Of a DNA stretch of 24,816 nucleotides, positions 22,568-24,816 are shown piece by piece. The stretch is from CBFDBF01 sp050295355. Lineage in GTDB: Bacteria > Pseudomonadota > Gammaproteobacteria > Chromatiales > Chromatiaceae. A program made the position numbers and the translations under genes. Each line of letters starts with the position of its first letter. Positions within the stretch are counted from its first letter, which is position 1. The stretch is taken from NCBI GenBank assembly GCA_050295355.1, contig JBNKPL010000024.1:1-24816 (forward strand), in the 5' to 3' direction. The notes below the pieces were generated by a model. The model did not search any database, was not told the origin of the DNA, and was given only the letters and a program-made list of their open reading frames with translations.

Positions 22568-22573
22568 TTTTAT

Positions 22574-22606
22574 AAAGCATCCATGGTTAACCATGGATGC
22601 TTTTTT
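22574..22606 (+). terminator. intrinsic terminator of tRNA-Val
   Basis: A perfect 30-base palindrome (22574-22603; half site AAAGCATCCATGGTT) continues into TTT, giving six T in total. It begins seven bases after the tRNA CCA. Confidence 0.92.
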
Positions 22607-22720
22607 ATTTGCGCGGAAATCAGGGAATTAGATTCATCCCGTGTATGTAATTGATAGAGTCTTGAATTTGCCGGGGGTATCCTCTAGCGGGAACGGACCA
22701 GATATTCAGGGAGCAGGAAG

Positions 22721-23350
22721 ATGATTGAAGAGTTCATAGCTACCTCCTTTCGTGCGGGCGCCGCTCTGTTGACCGCCCTCAAGCACCGGGACCACTACAC
22801 CGAAGCCCATTGCACCCGGGTTGCACGCTTGGCCTGGTATACAGGGGAACAACTGGGGGTGGCAAAGAGCGATCTGGGGTGTTTGATCAGCGCCGCGGTT
22901 CTGCATGACGTCGGCAAGATTGGTATTCCCGATAATATTCTTCTTTATAGCGGGTCCCTGGATTCCTACCAGTATGAGGAGATCAAGGCGCACTCCGCCA
23001 TTGGGGCGAATATCGTTGAAAAGCTTGATATACCCACGGCCAGCAGGGTTGCCGAACTGGTGCGCTGGCATCATGAGCGGGTGGATGGAAAAGGTTACCC
23101 GGACGGACTAACAAAGGATGAAATTCCACTGGGTGCGAGAATTATTTCAGTAGTCGATGCCTTTGATGCCATCACCTCAACCCGTCGTTACCGCCTGGGT
23201 CTTGAGGTTGATGAAGCCTTGGCGGAACTGGAGGCGGAAGCGGAGCAGCGGTTTGGCCAGGATGTGGTTGCGGCGCTGAAAACGGTAGTGAAAGAAAAAG
23301 ATGACTCGCTGACGCTTGAGTCACTGGAATTCGTCTGTAAGCCGCGGTAG
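22721..23350 (+). CDS. stand-alone HD-GYP domain protein (probable c-di-GMP phosphodiesterase)
   Basis: A 209-residue protein made almost wholly of an HD-GYP domain. The HD pair is at 62-63 in HDVGKIGIPD, the metal ligands HHE at 117-119, the GYP motif at 125-127 (VDGKGYPDGL), then ARIISVVDAFDAIT and RRYR. All signature residues are present. HD-GYP enzymes hydrolyse cyclic di-GMP, but many carry a receiver or sensor domain that is absent here. A GGGAGCAGGAAG ribosome site precedes the ATG. It is convergent with a GGDEF-EAL gene; a shared c-di-GMP role is inferred from family and position. Confidence 0.92.
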   Translation: MIEEFIATSFRAGAALLTALKHRDHYTEAHCTRVARLAWYTGEQLGVAKSDLGCLISAAVLHDVGKIGIPDNILLYSGSLDSYQYEEIKAHSAIGANIVEKLDIPTASRVAELVRWHHERVDGKGYPDGLTKDEIPLGARIISVVDAFDAITSTRRYRLGLEVDEALAELEAEAEQRFGQDVVAALKTVVKEKDDSLTLESLEFVCKPR

Positions 23351-23358
23351 GCCTACTG

Positions 23359-23397
23359 CAACGGCGGCGCCAACAAAGTGCAATAAGCCGCCGGTTG
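23359..23397. terminator. hairpin between convergent HD-GYP and GGDEF-EAL genes
   Basis: GGCGGC (23363-23368) pairs with GCCGCC (23387-23392), extended by CAAC/GTTG around a bulged G. It lies in the 69-base gap between convergent stop codons. Neither strand has a following T run, so termination is only suggested by position. Confidence 0.3.
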
Positions 23398-23419
23398 GTT
23401 GTGTACCATTCGGGCCGCA

Positions 23420-24816
23420 CTACGCGGAAGAAGAATCAGAGCCGGGCAGGTGGTTATCCGGATGCCTGGTGGCACGTAAAATCCGGGTGAGTTCCCCTTC
23501 GGATACGGGCGGGCTATACAGATAGCCCTGGATTTCATCACAGCCCATCTCTTTTACACTCTGTAACTGTTCCGCCGTTTCCACACCTTCGGCGGTTACG
23601 CGCAGGCCCAAACTGTGGGCGAGGGCGGTGGTGGCATTGACGATGGCGCTGTCCGATACACTGTCGGGAAGGGCTTGGATGAATGCCTTGTCGATCTTGA
23701 GTGCGGTGACCGGGAATTTGGCCAGATACTGCAGCGATGAGTAGCCAGTGCCGAAATCATCAATGCTAATTCTTACTCCCATTTCCCGGAGTTGCTGCAA
23801 TACCAGGATCGTGTAATCGATATTTTGCATGGCGACACTTTCGGTGATTTCCAGCTCCAGGAGCGAAGCAGAAAGTTTGCTGCGGGCCAGTGCGCTGTGG
23901 ACGCTTTCGATAAAGCCGCTGCTTTGAAAGTGATTGGCTGAGATATTGGCTGACACCAGCAGGGGACTTTCCGTTTGGTACTGCCAGCTGGCTGCTATTG
24001 TTGTGGCTTCGGCCAAGACCCACTCTCCAATGGGTATGTCCAGGCCAATCTCTTCGCTCAGGGGGATGAATTCGCAGGGACCGATTTTTCCCACATCCGG
24101 GCAGATCCAGCGTATCAAGGATTCGCAACCAGAGATCATTCCGCTTTTTAGATCCACGCGCGGCTGGAAATGGAGTTCGAACTGGTTCTCGGCCAGCGCC
24201 CTGTGCAGTCTGCTTTCCATATCCAGCCGGCGGATTGCCTGGGAATTCAGCTCTTGTGAATAGAATTGAAACGAGTGGCTGCCGCTTTCTTTCGCATGAT
24301 ACATGGCGGAGTCTGCATTGCGCAGCAGGGTTTCCATGTCTTTGCCGTCCGCCGGGTAGCAGGCGATCCCGATGCTGGCGCTGATGCGGATTTCACGGTT
24401 TTCAATCGCGCAGGGTATGGCTACCTCCCGAAGGATTTTTTCCGCAATGGCCGTTGCGGTGGGAAGGGCGCCTCCTCCATTATCCAGATCGGTGATAAGC
24501 AGAATAAACTCATCGCCCCCGAGACGGGCGACGGTATCCTCACCCCGGACGCAGTGACGTAATCGCGAACCAATTTGCTGGAGTACTTGGTCGCCCACGG
24601 AATGGCCCAGGGAGTCGTTTATATTTTTAAATCGATCCAGATCAAGAAAGTAAAGCGCCAACTGGGTTTTGTTTCGTGCCGCGCGGCTGATCTCCTGATG
24701 GACGCGGTCTTCCAGCAGGAAACGGTTGGGCAGATCGGTAAGGATGTCGTGATGGGCCTGGTAAACCAGTTTCTCTTCCCATGCGGCATTGGAGAAGGCG
24801 ACCGCAATGCGGTCCC
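23420..24816 (-). CDS. GGDEF-EAL dual-domain protein, N terminus outside the window
   Basis: 464 residues are visible and the frame stays open to the right edge. The first 15 residues (DRIAVAFSNAAWEEKL) look like the last helix of a GAF domain. A linker HHDILTDLPNR begins the GGDEF domain, with the active site LGGDEF (GGDEF at 99-103) and an inhibitory RxxD site at 90-93 five residues upstream. The EAL domain starts near 205; its signature reads ESLIRW (231-236), with Ser replacing Ala but the metal Glu kept. NISANHF, ELEITES, IDDFGTGYSSL, LKIDKAFI and AEGVET follow. Both activities could be intact. A TTG at 24661 is an internal codon, not the true start. Confidence 0.94.
   Translation of the reverse strand, partial: DRIAVAFSNAAWEEKLVYQAHHDILTDLPNRFLLEDRVHQEISRAARNKTQLALYFLDLDRFKNINDSLGHSVGDQVLQQIGSRLRHCVRGEDTVARLGGDEFILLITDLDNGGGALPTATAIAEKILREVAIPCAIENREIRISASIGIACYPADGKDMETLLRNADSAMYHAKESGSHSFQFYSQELNSQAIRRLDMESRLHRALAENQFELHFQPRVDLKSGMISGCESLIRWICPDVGKIGPCEFIPLSEEIGLDIPIGEWVLAEATTIAASWQYQTESPLLVSANISANHFQSSGFIESVHSALARSKLSASLLELEITESVAMQNIDYTILVLQQLREMGVRISIDDFGTGYSSLQYLAKFPVTALKIDKAFIQALPDSVSDSAIVNATTALAHSLGLRVTAEGVETAEQLQSVKEMGCDEIQGYLYSPPVSEGELTRILRATRHPDNHLPGSDSSSA

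Noticed and set aside
24659..24661. TTG start codon giving a 413-residue GGDEF-EAL protein.
   Set aside because: The frame continues upstream with the conserved GGDEF beginning (HHDILTDLPNR) and a GAF-like helix, so the gene runs off the window edge.

Overview
The window looks like a chromosomal segment of a GC-rich gammaproteobacterium. This is inferred from the long-type cytochrome bd operon with cydX and a CydP-like small gene, the sigma-54 enhancer-binding regulator, a type IV pilin-like protein, GAF/GGDEF/EAL signalling and gammaproteobacterial-type tRNAs. A Chromatiales-like or sulfur-oxidiser-related lineage is my guess; nothing here fixes the genus.

Layout. 1-163 is the start of a SLAC1/TehA-type anion channel on the minus strand, cut by the window edge. 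164-546 is a long leader with a promoter-like element, an RNA-like fold and a strong terminator just before an EamA-family exporter (547-1446). 1488-2810 (minus) encodes a PAS / AAA+ / Fis-type sigma-54 activator. It diverges from a NifX-like gene, cydP-like, cydA, cydB and cydX (3041-6594). The region between them carries a candidate activator site, a perfect IHF consensus and a -24/-12 sigma-54 promoter, in the order of a textbook sigma-54 control region. After the cyd operon come two sequence-related hairpins, tRNA-Asn with its own promoter (minus), a FimT/GspH pilin-like gene and a class I aminotransferase (both minus), and then uvrB (plus).

10833-12146 is an AT-richer accessory pocket. 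It holds a solitary HsdR-N-terminal-domain nuclease-like gene between two direct copies of a long CACAGAG/CTCTGTG imperfect palindrome, each preceded by a T tract. 12147-16398 (minus) is a MacAB/LolCDE-like export operon: adaptor, ATPase and two tandem permeases. 16591-22413 (plus) is a surface-polysaccharide block: two GT4-type glycosyltransferases, an HNH protein, a phosphomannomutase-type enzyme and a ManC-type bifunctional GDP-mannose enzyme. tRNA-Val follows, then a small stand-alone HD-GYP protein, convergent with a GGDEF-EAL protein that runs off the right edge.

How the parts fit. The respiratory cluster appears to form one regulon: a cysteine-containing PAS activator switching on a bd-type quinol oxidase through sigma-54, with an unexpected NifX-like, His/Cys-tailed protein as first gene. 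The polysaccharide genes supply GDP-mannose and use sugar nucleotides. The neighbouring c-di-GMP enzymes could regulate such a matrix, but that link is only positional. The most unusual items are the sigma-54 bd operon, the palindrome-flanked nuclease gene and the terminator-containing leader of the EamA gene.
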